DNA from: an uncultured Flavobacteriales bacterium
GTDB taxonomy: Bacteria > Bacteroidota > Bacteroidia > Flavobacteriales_E > Vicingaceae
Assembly (NCBI GenBank): GCA_905479995.1
Contig: CAJQON010000030.1
Coordinates: forward strand, 62,001-126,000
Direction: 5' to 3'
DNA: 64,000 nucleotides
Part shown: piece by piece, positions 56,436 to 64,000 of the stretch
Layout: every line of letters starts with the position of its first letter
How positions within the stretch are numbered: the first letter of the stretch is position 1
The notes under the pieces: model-generated
Told to the model about the DNA's origin: nothing
What the model saw: the letters and a program-made list of their open reading frames with translations, nothing else
The model's database searches: none
Translations under genes and position numbers: made by a program

Positions 56436-56981
56436 ATGAAAAAAATACTTCTATTACTTTCCATCGTTTTTGGAACGGCAACACTTTATTCTCAAGACCT
56501 ATACAAGGCAATTGATGGCAGCATTGCTTTTTTCTCGGAAACTCCAATGGAAAACATAGACGCTGTAAACAAAACATTAAAGGCTTTACTCAACACTAAA
56601 AATGGTGAAATGGCTTTTGTTGTTACCAATGTTGGCTTTGTATTTGACAAACCTCTAATGGGTGAGCACTTTAATGAGAACTACATGGAAAGTGACAAGT
56701 ATAAAGTCTCTATTTTTAAAGGTAAAATAACAGAAACAATAGACTACACTAAGAATGGCGAACATGATGTTACTGTTTTAGGAAGTCTGGATGTACATGG
56801 CGTTTCACAGGAACGTAGCATTACAGGCAAAGTATTAGTTAAAGATGGCACAATTATTCTTAACAGTAACTTTGACATCAAGTTAAAAGATCATAAGATT
56901 AAAATTCCTAAAATTGTAACTGAAAACATTGCTGAATTTGTTAACGTAAAAGTGAATATTACGCTCACGCAAAAAAAATAG
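56436..56981 (+). CDS. YceI family protein
   Basis: This 181-residue exported protein has a signal peptide (ILLLLSIVFGTATLYSQ) and a YceI lipocalin-like barrel. Strands are DGSIAFFSETPMENIDAVNK, GEMAFVVTNVGFVFDKPLMG, HDVTVLGSLDVHGVSQERSI and a terminal VNVKVNITLT. YceI proteins bind polyisoprenoids or similar long amphiphiles in the periplasm, and quinone-like ligands are known for some. Next to heme proteins, a quinone or isoprenoid role in electron delivery is an attractive but unproven inference. Gaps to its neighbours are 14 and 6 bases. Confidence 0.9.
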   Translation: MKKILLLLSIVFGTATLYSQDLYKAIDGSIAFFSETPMENIDAVNKTLKALLNTKNGEMAFVVTNVGFVFDKPLMGEHFNENYMESDKYKVSIFKGKITETIDYTKNGEHDVTVLGSLDVHGVSQERSITGKVLVKDGTIILNSNFDIKLKDHKIKIPKIVTENIAEFVNVKVNITLTQKK

Positions 56982-56987
56982 ACCTAC

Positions 56988-57884
56988 ATGAAATTTCATA
57001 TTACTCTTTTACTCCTTACTTGTTCGTTTGCTTGTTTTGCTCAAGATGATTTATTGGACATGTTGTCTAGTGAAACAGAAGATCAACAACCAGAAAAAGT
57101 AGCTTACACATTTAAAGCCATTAAGCTAATTAATGCCAACACGATTGAAACTACTAAGAAGAAAACGATGGACTTTAGAATTACACATCGTTTTGGAGAC
57201 ATGAAAATTGGTGAGCCAGAAGGAAAGCATACCTTTTGGGGAATGGATAATGCTGCAAACATTCGATTTTCATTAGACTATGGTGTTACCGAAAAACTAA
57301 GTATTGGAGTAGGTCGTAGTAAAACAAAAGAACATATAGATTTCAATTTAAAATTCCGCTTCTTAGAGCAAAAAACAAAAGGTATGCCCATATCTGTTGC
57401 TTATTTTACCAATGCAGCAATATCTCCAGTTGCAATTATTCCAGATGATGAATTTGCCAACCGCTGGTCGTATACACACCAATTAATTATTGCAAAAAAA
57501 ATTAGCCGCGGAATCTCATTAGAAATCTTACCGACTTTAGTGCATCGAAACTATGTACTCAACGATGTTCATCCAACAAACAACTCAACAGATGAAAATG
57601 ATCTTTTTGCCTTAGGATTTGGAGGAAGGTTTAAAGTTTCTAATCGAGTAGCTATGGTTTTTGACTACTTTTTACCTTTTTCAGATTTTAGAACTTCAGC
57701 CAATGATTATTATGATTCTTTCGGTGTAGGTGTTGAAATTGAAACTGGAGGACACGTTTTCCACATTAACTTGAGCAATTCTGCAGGAATCATTGAAAAT
57801 GATTTTATACCTGACACCAGAAGTTCTTGGGAAGATTCGGAGTACAAATTAGGGTTTAATATTTCTAGAGTTTTTAGTTTCTAA
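56988..57884 (+). CDS. DUF5777-type outer-membrane beta-barrel protein
   Basis: This 298-residue protein has a signal peptide (HITLLLLTCSFACFAQ). The core looks like an outer-membrane barrel: FKAIKLINANTIETTKKKTM and FRITHRFGDM near residues 38-70, then paired strands NIRFSLDYGVTEKLSIGVG and HIDFNLKFRFLEQ, to a C-terminal FNISRVFSF ending in Phe. The FRITHRFGD region is characteristic of DUF5777, recalled from memory; members often lie beside YceI and cytochrome genes in Bacteroidota. It may form the outer-membrane conduit or anchor for the group. Its stop overlaps the convergent O-antigen ligase-like gene by 4 bases. Function unknown. Confidence 0.8.
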   Translation: MKFHITLLLLTCSFACFAQDDLLDMLSSETEDQQPEKVAYTFKAIKLINANTIETTKKKTMDFRITHRFGDMKIGEPEGKHTFWGMDNAANIRFSLDYGVTEKLSIGVGRSKTKEHIDFNLKFRFLEQKTKGMPISVAYFTNAAISPVAIIPDDEFANRWSYTHQLIIAKKISRGISLEILPTLVHRNYVLNDVHPTNNSTDENDLFALGFGGRFKVSNRVAMVFDYFLPFSDFRTSANDYYDSFGVGVEIETGGHVFHINLSNSAGIIENDFIPDTRSSWEDSEYKLGFNISRVFSF

Positions 57885-59446
57885 TCCTTTTTTTCTTGCA
57901 ATAGCAATATGCTATTAAAAAAAGAAAAGAATACAATTCCGGCTTGAGATTCAAGCGTATCTTCAGTAAGCATAGATAATGCTATAATAATAAAAAATGC
58001 CAAATACAAAATGGATATTCTTTCTTTTGATTTAAAAAAAGGGTAAATCAAGTAAATCAAAATCCAACACAACCCAAACACTCCAAAACTCACTGCGTAA
58101 GTTACATATTGATTGTGAGCTCTTAAACGATGACTATCTGTTAGCATGGATTTTTCTAGATTATATTGCGTATCAAATGCCTCTTGAAGGTCTCCTGTTC
58201 CAACACCGAGCCAAAAATTATCAGCAAAAATATGTACCGCTGTTTTTAAATATGCCCATCGCATAACCACAGAGTGCCCATTAAAATCTCTCCCCTTTTT
58301 ATAGTTATCAAATTCCCAAATAATTTTGTTCAACCTTCTATCAACTGCATTCATTGAAAGGTAATTCACATTACTCACACCTTTTTCAATTGCCTCTATC
58401 TCACTAGGAGTTAAACGCAATATTGCAGCTTCATCTTTCAACTCTCCTTTAGAACTTAAAAACCGAACCAAGGTCGTTCCTAGCACCTGCCCTTTAAGAT
58501 CTTGCCCTTCAAACCTGAGTTTACTCCGCTTTTCCCATGCTTGTTTTAGTTCTTCCCGAGCTATATTCCTCCAAATAAAATAGCCGTTCTCTTTGTCATT
58601 TTTACGTTCACTATATGTATCGTGTTCATATAATGCTCCGTTTTCAGTTACTGTTTTAAACTCTTGCTCTCCAATATTTTGATCTCCATAAAACGAAGAA
58701 ATGCTATTGCTTACTACATAAATTGAGAATAACACAATAACTAAAGCTCCAGCCGCTGTTGATATTTTAATTGCCTTTTTATAAGATCGGAATACAATAA
58801 TGAGCAACAGCAATAACGTAGTAATAACTAGCACTACAATCCCAGTAAACATACTTGACAAAAACAAAAACACCGAAAGCCAAGCCGCAACAATTAACCA
58901 AACAAAACCATATTTAGGCACATCTTTTCTAAAGTAATAATAAACAGAACCGAAAATGGCAAAACAAATTTCTAATCCAAATCTAATGTGTGAGTTATAC
59001 CTTGACAATTCACGTTTATCTAGAATAACTTCATTGGTTGCGCCAAGCATAACAGCAATGCTCCACAAAGAAGAAAATATTACCCAAAACACATAAGCTT
59101 TAAAAACTAGTAGAACTTCTTTTTTTGTTAATGCTGGAAAGCTAGCAATAAGAAAAGGCAAGGAAAACAAGTGTAATTTCCGCCTAAGATCTCCACCCGC
59201 AAATTCAAAATTGGAAGTATTTAATAAACCCAATAAAGACAAAAAGAAAATAGAACAAAGTACCAAAGCGATTTTATTGTCATAAAACCGTTTGAATTTT
59301 TGCTTGTAATTTCCGGTAAATATCCAAAGTGCCAAAAGGCACAATTGTCCCAAAACCATTAACGGCTTTGAAACCGACAATCCTGTAGCTACTAGGATTA
59401 AGCAAAAAAGGTAAAGATTTCTAACTTTAAAAAAGGTTTTATACAC
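57881..59446 (-). CDS. Second O-antigen ligase family membrane protein
   Basis: This 521-residue protein has about ten transmembrane segments and the Wzy_C-type motif FWLGVGTGDLQEAFDTQYN with RAHNQYVTYAVSFGVFGL near residues 415-460, where the histidine of HNQYVT is the conserved one. Between about residues 245 and 400 lies an unusually long, highly charged extracytoplasmic loop (RKNDKENGYFIWRNIAREEL, EAIEKGVSNVNYLS). The start is GTG at 59446; no ATG fits before the first helix. It lies far from the glycan cluster, upstream of no sugar genes. It may polymerise or ligate a different glycan, or glycosylate protein as some WaaL-like oligosaccharyltransferases do; undecided by sequence. Confidence 0.82.
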   Translation of the reverse strand: MYKTFFKVRNLYLFCLILVATGLSVSKPLMVLGQLCLLALWIFTGNYKQKFKRFYDNKIALVLCSIFFLSLLGLLNTSNFEFAGGDLRRKLHLFSLPFLIASFPALTKKEVLLVFKAYVFWVIFSSLWSIAVMLGATNEVILDKRELSRYNSHIRFGLEICFAIFGSVYYYFRKDVPKYGFVWLIVAAWLSVFLFLSSMFTGIVVLVITTLLLLLIIVFRSYKKAIKISTAAGALVIVLFSIYVVSNSISSFYGDQNIGEQEFKTVTENGALYEHDTYSERKNDKENGYFIWRNIAREELKQAWEKRSKLRFEGQDLKGQVLGTTLVRFLSSKGELKDEAAILRLTPSEIEAIEKGVSNVNYLSMNAVDRRLNKIIWEFDNYKKGRDFNGHSVVMRWAYLKTAVHIFADNFWLGVGTGDLQEAFDTQYNLEKSMLTDSHRLRAHNQYVTYAVSFGVFGLCWILIYLIYPFFKSKERISILYLAFFIIIALSMLTEDTLESQAGIVFFSFFNSILLLQEKKD

Positions 59447-59466
59447 CGCTCTATTGGTTGGTTGTC

Positions 59467-61125
59467 TTATTTTTTAAATGTTCCTGCTAAAATAGATTGA
59501 TACTTAGCCGCATCATTCAAGGTTGAAATAGCTTCTTCTAAAACAGGATCATACTTAAGCGAAACTTCAACCTGTCCTTTTTGATAATGATATCTCGAGA
59601 CAATTTCATTCTCTAAAATCTGTTTGATCTCTTCCTTAAATTTATACAAATCATCTTTTTTATTATGATTTAATTTTTTTTGTAACGCAGCATACTCCTC
59701 TTTTACATCGTCAAAATATTTATCCGCTTTAGCTGCCTTTTCAAGCTCCACCAATATATCTTCACTTTCTGTTGTATAAGCATAGTCCTTATCTGCTAAG
59801 AAAGAAACAAAGTCTTCATAATTGGCATCGCTCAACTCAAACTCTTTTGCTGGACTTATAGAATCATGTTTAATTTTATAATTGGTAGCATAATCAAAAA
59901 ACAAGCTTTTTAATAATAAACTAGCCGAGATATCACTCAATGGCAACCCTTCTACTTTTAAATCTGGAGCAACACCCTTTCCATCAAAAACTGGTCGATT
60001 GCTTTTTAGCGTTTTGAATTCTGTAATCAAAGAATCTGGCACCTCTTCTGCTTTACCATTCGTTTTATTCGAATAATCTAATTTCTGAATACACCTACCA
60101 CTAGGCGTATAATATTTAGCAACAGTAATTTTTAACTTCGAATTGTAACTCAGCGGTAATACATTTTGCACCAAACCTTTCCCAAAAGATCGAGTCCCTA
60201 AAATTATTGCTCTATCATTATCTTGCAAAGATCCTGAAACAATTTCTGACGCTGAAGCAGAACCTCTATTAATCAATACTGCCAACGGAATTTCCATATC
60301 TACTGGATCATTTAAAGCCTTATAACTCTTGTTCCAATCTTTAATTTTTCCTTTGGTATAAACCACTTCACTTCCTTTTTCCAAGAAAAGATTTACAATG
60401 TTAACTGACTCAGTCAATAGTCCTCCACCATTCCCTCTTAAATCTAAAATAATCGATTTTGCATTTTGTTCTTTTAATGCCAATAAAGCCGACTTTACCT
60501 CAGCACTCGCTGACGAAGTAAATCCAGTTAACCGAATATAACCTACATCGTTTTTTACCATTCCATAATAAGGAACATCTTTAATCTTAACCTCTTCTCT
60601 AGTAACTACCTTGGTTAGAATTCCTTCAGTTCCTGGTCGTTCAATTTTAATTTCAACTGTTGTCCCTGGTTGACCCAATAAAAACTCTCTAATTTCATCT
60701 GAATTTTTCCCAATCGCTGTAATCCCATCTATCTCAATAATCTTATCTCCAGCAAGCAAACCTGCCTTATCTGCACCAAAACCTTCATAAGGTTCAGATA
60801 TCATTACCCTATCTTTTCGTGTTTGAATTAAAGCTCCTATACCACCATACTGACCAGTAGTCATCATCTTATAATCCTCCATCTTAGACTCTGGAATATA
60901 GTTGGTGTAAGGATCTAAAGATTCCAACATAGCATCAATACCTGTTTTCATCAACTCCCCCGGATCAGCGTCATCTACGTAGTAAATATTTAACTCTCTA
61001 AATAAAGTAGCAAAAATGTCTAGATTTTTAGACACCTCAAAATAGCTCTCCGTATAAGAACTAAACGAAATTGATCCAACCAATAAAGCTAGACCGATAA
61101 TAATTTTTTTGAAATGCTTCTTCAT
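59467..61125 (-). CDS. S41 family C-terminal processing peptidase
   Basis: A 552-residue exported serine protease. After the signal segment (KIIIGLALLVGSISFSS) there is a PDZ domain at about 85-170 (YGGIGALIQTRKDRVMISEP, AGLLAGDKIIEIDGITAIG). The S41 core follows (VGYIRLTGFTSSASAEVKSA, SIILDLRGNGGGLLTESV). The nucleophile serine is in NRGSASASEIVSGSLQDNDR and the general-base lysine in RSFGKGLVQNVLPL. A long C-terminal helical extension follows (about 400-552). It cleaves protein C-termini in the periplasm, comparable to Prc/CtpA. The order rnpA-yidD-S41 protease is common in Bacteroidota. Confidence 0.93.
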   Translation of the reverse strand: MKKHFKKIIIGLALLVGSISFSSYTESYFEVSKNLDIFATLFRELNIYYVDDADPGELMKTGIDAMLESLDPYTNYIPESKMEDYKMMTTGQYGGIGALIQTRKDRVMISEPYEGFGADKAGLLAGDKIIEIDGITAIGKNSDEIREFLLGQPGTTVEIKIERPGTEGILTKVVTREEVKIKDVPYYGMVKNDVGYIRLTGFTSSASAEVKSALLALKEQNAKSIILDLRGNGGGLLTESVNIVNLFLEKGSEVVYTKGKIKDWNKSYKALNDPVDMEIPLAVLINRGSASASEIVSGSLQDNDRAIILGTRSFGKGLVQNVLPLSYNSKLKITVAKYYTPSGRCIQKLDYSNKTNGKAEEVPDSLITEFKTLKSNRPVFDGKGVAPDLKVEGLPLSDISASLLLKSLFFDYATNYKIKHDSISPAKEFELSDANYEDFVSFLADKDYAYTTESEDILVELEKAAKADKYFDDVKEEYAALQKKLNHNKKDDLYKFKEEIKQILENEIVSRYHYQKGQVEVSLKYDPVLEEAISTLNDAAKYQSILAGTFKK

Positions 61126-61149
61126 AGTATCTATTTTTTATAAACTCGT

Positions 61150-61359
61150 TTAGGGAACTGGATCATGTCCTTGTCCGCCAAAAGGGTGACAAGAAAAAAT
61201 TCTCTTGAGGGCTAACCATCCGCCCTTAAATGGCCCATATTTTTTAATTGCTTCTATACTGTATTGAGAGCAAGTTGGTGTAAATCTACAACTTTGGCCC
61301 AAAATAGGAGAGATACTTAATTGGTAAAATCTAATTATTACAATAAATATTTTACTCAC
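61150..61359 (-). CDS. yidD: Membrane protein insertion efficiency factor YidD
   Basis: A 69-residue protein from the GTG at 61359 (73 residues if a GTG at 61371 is used). It contains the invariant cysteine-bearing core [30 protein letters not shown] and the [15 protein letters not shown] ending. YidD assists YidC-dependent insertion of inner-membrane proteins; an amphipathic helix binds it to the membrane. The start chosen overlaps the last codons of rnpA (GTGAGTAA), implying translational coupling. yidC itself is not in the window. Confidence 0.92.
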   Translation of the reverse strand: MSKIFIVIIRFYQLSISPILGQSCRFTPTCSQYSIEAIKKYGPFKGGWLALKRIFSCHPFGGQGHDPVP

Positions 61360-61753
61360 TAACTGTCCCACTCAGCTCTATTAAACGTGATAAAATTACT
61401 TTTATTTTCTCTTCAAGCTCCTTATATTCTAATATTTGTTTAGAACTATAAAGAAACATAATATCGTACCCAATCCCTTTGTTTTTTAGTTCTAATTTTA
61501 ATGCTCCATTATTTAATCGATAGGCTTCTCTCACTCTACGTTTAATTAAATTTCGAGTAACCGCTAACTTCACATTCCTTTTAGGTACACTTACTCCAAC
61601 ATTAATATATCCCTCTTCAACAGACTCTTTTTGTTGATAAACAATTCTTAACGGATAGGCATTAATTGTTCGTCCTTTTTTAAAAAGTAACTCAATCGTT
61701 TTCCTGCTCTTTAGCTTTTCAGCCTTGCCAAATGTATGTCGTATTGTTTCCAT
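61352..61753 (-). CDS. rnpA: Ribonuclease P protein component
   Basis: This 133-residue basic protein is the protein subunit of RNase P, which matures tRNA 5' ends. Family features are [20 protein letters not shown] at the N-terminus, the [29 protein letters not shown] region near residues 52-82 (RNR-type RNA-binding motif) and [10 protein letters not shown] perfect -7-like element TATCTTTG (minus strand, 61769-61762) lies only 9 bases before the ATG, without a TTTG at the -33 position. If real, the leader is nearly absent. rpmH is not adjacent. Confidence 0.94.
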   Translation of the reverse strand: METIRHTFGKAEKLKSRKTIELLFKKGRTINAYPLRIVYQQKESVEEGYINVGVSVPKRNVKLAVTRNLIKRRVREAYRLNNGALKLELKNKGIGYDIMFLYSSKQILEYKELEEKIKVILSRLIELSGTVSE

Positions 61754-61848
61754 TTACACAACAAAGATAGTGAGATAAAGTCTTTATTCTTTTCTATCGC
61801 TAAAGTTTATAGTTATTGTTATTTTTGTTTGCATAAATAAGCTTTATC

Positions 61849-62433
61849 ATTCTTAACGATTTAATACATATTGATGTAGATATATTCCTGTTTTTAAACG
61901 GGTTTCACAACTCCTTTTTTGATGAGTTTTTCTACTGGGTAACGAGTAAGACGTTTTGGATTCCGCTTTATCTTTTCCTTATCTTTTTGGTAGGCAAAAA
62001 ACACCGTAAACAAACCGCTGTAGTTGGGCTATTTATAGGCCTCGTATTCTTAATTGGAGACAGATCTTCTGTTGTGTTATTTAAAGATATGTTTCAACGA
62101 CTTCGTCCTTGTCATAATCCTGAAATAACAAACTTAGTACACACATTAGATGGCCATTGTGGCGGTCAGTATGGATTTGTTTCTTCTCATGCTACAAATA
62201 GTTTTGCATTAGCAATATTTTCTGGTCTTTTATTAAAAAAACAATATCCTAAGCTCCTACTCATTATGCTGTTATGGGCCGCACTAGTTTCTTACAGTAG
62301 AATTTATGTAGGAGTTCATTATCCAGCCGATATTTTAGGTGGTGCAATTTTGGGCACAACTGTTGGCCTATTAACTTTTTGGCTAATGCGCCTTTTCAAT
62401 AAAAAACTTAAGCTTAACTTAAAGGACATTTAA
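61849..62433 (+). CDS. PAP2 family phosphatase with apparent non-standard (ATT) start
   Basis: A membrane phosphatase of the PAP2 superfamily, probably acting on undecaprenyl pyrophosphate or phosphatidic acid. Motif 1 is in FQRLRPCHNP (KxxxxxxRP-like), motif 2 is SSHATNSFALA and motif 3 is SRIYVGVHYPADILGG. The open frame upstream of the TTG at 61987 continues with LIHIDVDIFLFLNGFHNSFF, DEFFYWVTSKTFWIPLYL: clear first-helix sequence. It must begin upstream, yet no ATG, GTG or TTG exists between the stop at 61834 and that helix. ATT at 61849 would give I/M-LNDLIHID, which fits the usual N-terminus. A TATTTTTG element at 61820-61827 precedes it. About 194 residues. Confidence 0.83.
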   Translation: MLNDLIHIDVDIFLFLNGFHNSFFDEFFYWVTSKTFWIPLYLFLIFLVGKKHRKQTAVVGLFIGLVFLIGDRSSVVLFKDMFQRLRPCHNPEITNLVHTLDGHCGGQYGFVSSHATNSFALAIFSGLLLKKQYPKLLLIMLLWAALVSYSRIYVGVHYPADILGGAILGTTVGLLTFWLMRLFNKKLKLNLKDI

Positions 62434-62801
62434 TGACAAATTTATTAGCCATATTTATTGGAGGTGGGCTTGGCAGCTTATGTCGTTACGGTATATCAAA
62501 ATTAGTACTTAAATTTTCTGCCACTAATTTTCCGTTGGCAACCTTAATTTCCAACACCCTTAGCTGTGCAATTTTGGCCATTTCGGTAGTTTATTTTTCA
62601 GGTAAAATAACAGATAGTATAGCTTTAAAGCTATTTATTATTACTGGTTTTTGCGGTGGTTTTAGCACATTTTCAACTTTTAGTTTTGAAACTTTTGAAC
62701 TCTTAAAACAAGGAAATTATATTGTTGCTTTATTAAATATTTTGACAAGTGTCTTAGTCGGTGTTTCCCTCATTTATTTTCTCGTAAAAAATCAATCTTA
62801 A
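62433..62801 (+). CDS. crcB: Fluoride efflux channel CrcB/Fluc
   Basis: This 122-residue, four-helix membrane protein forms dual-topology dimers that export fluoride. GGGLGSLCRYGISKL lies near residues 10-24, an asparagine-bearing TLISNTLSC near 38, and the signature FCGGFSTFSTFSFETFELL near residues 72-90 with the Phe-box. Length is normal. The start shares bases with the stop of the PAP2 gene (TAATG) and its stop overlaps the next start in the same way, so three genes are translationally coupled. No fluoride riboswitch is visible upstream. Confidence 0.94.
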   Translation: MTNLLAIFIGGGLGSLCRYGISKLVLKFSATNFPLATLISNTLSCAILAISVVYFSGKITDSIALKLFIITGFCGGFSTFSTFSFETFELLKQGNYIVALLNILTSVLVGVSLIYFLVKNQS

Positions 62802-64000
62802 TGAAAAATTTAGTTGCGCTACTTATTTTAATCCCAGCATTTTCACTGGCTCAAAAGCCAAAACTGGTTATTGGAATAGTTGTTGACCAAATGCGTTATG
62901 ATTATTTAACGCGATATTGGGATAGATATGAAGAAGATGGTTTTAAAAAACTGATTAGAGAAGGATACAATTGCAAAAACACACATTACAATTATATGCC
63001 AACTTATACTGGTCCTGGTCATGCCTCTATTTTTACTGGAACAACACCAGAAAATCATGGAATTATATCCAACCATTGGTACGATAAAGTAAATAATGTA
63101 GGTACTTACTGTACAGGCGACAGCACTTTTAATACGCTTGGTAGCGACTCGGATCACGGGAAAATGTCTCCCAATAAAATGCTAAGCACCACTATTACAG
63201 ACGAGTTGAAATTGGCCACCAATTCTAAAGGAAAAACCTATGGAATTTCTATAAAAGATAGAGGCGCAATACTTCCTGCCGGACACAATGCCGATGCTGC
63301 TTATTGGTTTGAAGGTGGCGAAACTGGAAAATGGATTAGCAGCTCATTTTACATGGAAAACCTACCCAATTGGTTAACCCAATTAAATGATAAAAACCCT
63401 TCAAAAAAGTATTTAGAGCAATCCTGGGAAACACTCTACCCAATTAACACTTACACCAATAGTATTGAAGACAATAACCCATATGAAGTATTGTTCAACA
63501 CAGAAACAACATCGTCCTTTCCTCACAACTTACCTGCATTAGTAGATAGCAATAATCATTACAGTTTAATAAAAGCTACTCCTTTTGGAAATAGCATTCT
63601 AAAAGAACTGGCTTTAGCTTTAATAAAAAATGAAGCATTAGGAAAGGATGATCACACTGATTTTCTATCCATTAGTTTTTCTTCACCAGATTATATTGGG
63701 CACCAATTTGGACCAATGTCTGTTGAAATAGAAGACACTTATTTACGATTAGACAAGGATATTGCAGAGATTATCAATTACCTTGAAAAAAATATAGGGG
63801 AAGAAAATGTTTTACTATTTCTCACAGCCGATCATGGAGCGGTAAATGTTCCTCAATATTTAATTGACAACAATTTGCCAGGCGGATATTTTAACATGCA
63901 TGTACTCGACTCCAACCTACATGAATTTGTTAAAAAGGAGTTTAAAGTAGATTCGTTAATCAAAAACGTTTCTAATTATCAAGTATTCTTGAATCATAAG
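62801..64000 (+). CDS. Alkaline phosphatase family protein, PafA-like (partial, 3' end outside window)
   Basis: 400 codons are visible from the ATG at 62801, open to the right edge. A signal peptide (LVALLILIPAFSLAQ) precedes LVIGIVVDQMRYDYL, which has the first metal-binding aspartate. MPTYTGPGHASIFTG holds the threonine nucleophile near residue 66, FSSPDYIGHQFGPMS lies near 310, and LLFLTADHGAVN carries metal ligands Asp and His near 345. This is the pattern of calcium-tolerant PafA-type phosphatases of Flavobacteria, which release phosphate from organic monoesters in the periplasm. Its ATG overlaps the crcB stop. No Pho-box-like site was found. Confidence 0.9.
   Translation, partial: MKNLVALLILIPAFSLAQKPKLVIGIVVDQMRYDYLTRYWDRYEEDGFKKLIREGYNCKNTHYNYMPTYTGPGHASIFTGTTPENHGIISNHWYDKVNNVGTYCTGDSTFNTLGSDSDHGKMSPNKMLSTTITDELKLATNSKGKTYGISIKDRGAILPAGHNADAAYWFEGGETGKWISSSFYMENLPNWLTQLNDKNPSKKYLEQSWETLYPINTYTNSIEDNNPYEVLFNTETTSSFPHNLPALVDSNNHYSLIKATPFGNSILKELALALIKNEALGKDDHTDFLSISFSSPDYIGHQFGPMSVEIEDTYLRLDKDIAEIINYLEKNIGEENVLLFLTADHGAVNVPQYLIDNNLPGGYFNMHVLDSNLHEFVKKEFKVDSLIKNVSNYQVFLNHK

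Noticed and set aside
61762-61769. TATCTTTG as the rnpA promoter
   Set aside because: Perfect -7 element but no -33 partner and only 9 bases from the ATG; noted in the rnpA entry, not called.
62300-62432. Fluoride riboswitch before crcB
   Set aside because: The upstream sequence is coding for the PAP2 phosphatase and shows no riboswitch core; crcB is translationally coupled instead.

Overview
The window is chromosomal DNA of a low-GC member of the Bacteroidota, most likely the order Flavobacteriales. Supporting evidence: sprA (the type IX secretion translocon), four proteins with C-terminal type IX sorting domains, family-typical genes (DUF4296, probable DUF6029 and DUF5777, bacterial alpha-2-macroglobulin), and promoters of the Bacteroidota form TTTG-N18/19-TAnnTTTG instead of E. 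coli -35/-10 boxes. I cannot name the species.

Layout. 1-12871 (minus) is a surface-polysaccharide cluster: a sulfotransferase-like/GT2 fusion cut by the left edge, a methyltransferase, several glycosyltransferases including a three-domain GT2-GT25-GT2 protein, a CotH-like/beta-helix lipoprotein and an O-antigen ligase/polymerase; galE follows on the plus strand. 14.2-20.8 kb is housekeeping: rpsT, a glyceraldehyde-3-phosphate dehydrogenase gene broken by a one-base deletion, aroB-aroA, proline dehydrogenase and lnt. 20.8-40.1 kb (minus) is mostly envelope: two small lipoproteins, a 2057-residue alpha-2-macroglobulin with an intact thioester motif, tonB, a VanZ-family gene, gcvH, and a tight maeB-ruvA-sprA operon.

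40.2-47.1 kb holds a sirtuin deacylase, a small type IX cargo protein, and a four-gene plus-strand group in which three products carry CxxC thiol motifs (Omp28-like cargo, TlpA-type thioredoxin, DUF6029-type barrel, Omp28-like lipoprotein). 47.2-51.7 kb is rimP-nusA-infB, whose leader contains a terminator-like hairpin. Next are an acyl-CoA dehydrogenase, an AraC-type regulator, and a five-gene plus-strand group at 54.2-57.9 kb: two type IX-exported proteins with one CxxCH heme motif each, a cytochrome c-like lipoprotein, a YceI protein and a beta-barrel. A perfect 15-bp inverted repeat lies between the regulator and this group. The right end carries a second O-antigen ligase-family protein, an S41 protease, yidD-rnpA, a PAP2 phosphatase lacking any usual start codon, crcB, and a PafA-like alkaline phosphatase cut by the right edge.

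The best candidates for undescribed biology are the AraC/inverted-repeat/surface-heme group, the CxxC-rich Omp28/TlpA group, the nusA leader hairpin and a C-terminal tail shared by two adjacent glycosyltransferases. No intergenic gap exceeds about 225 bases. I saw no tRNA, rRNA, CRISPR array or insertion sequence.
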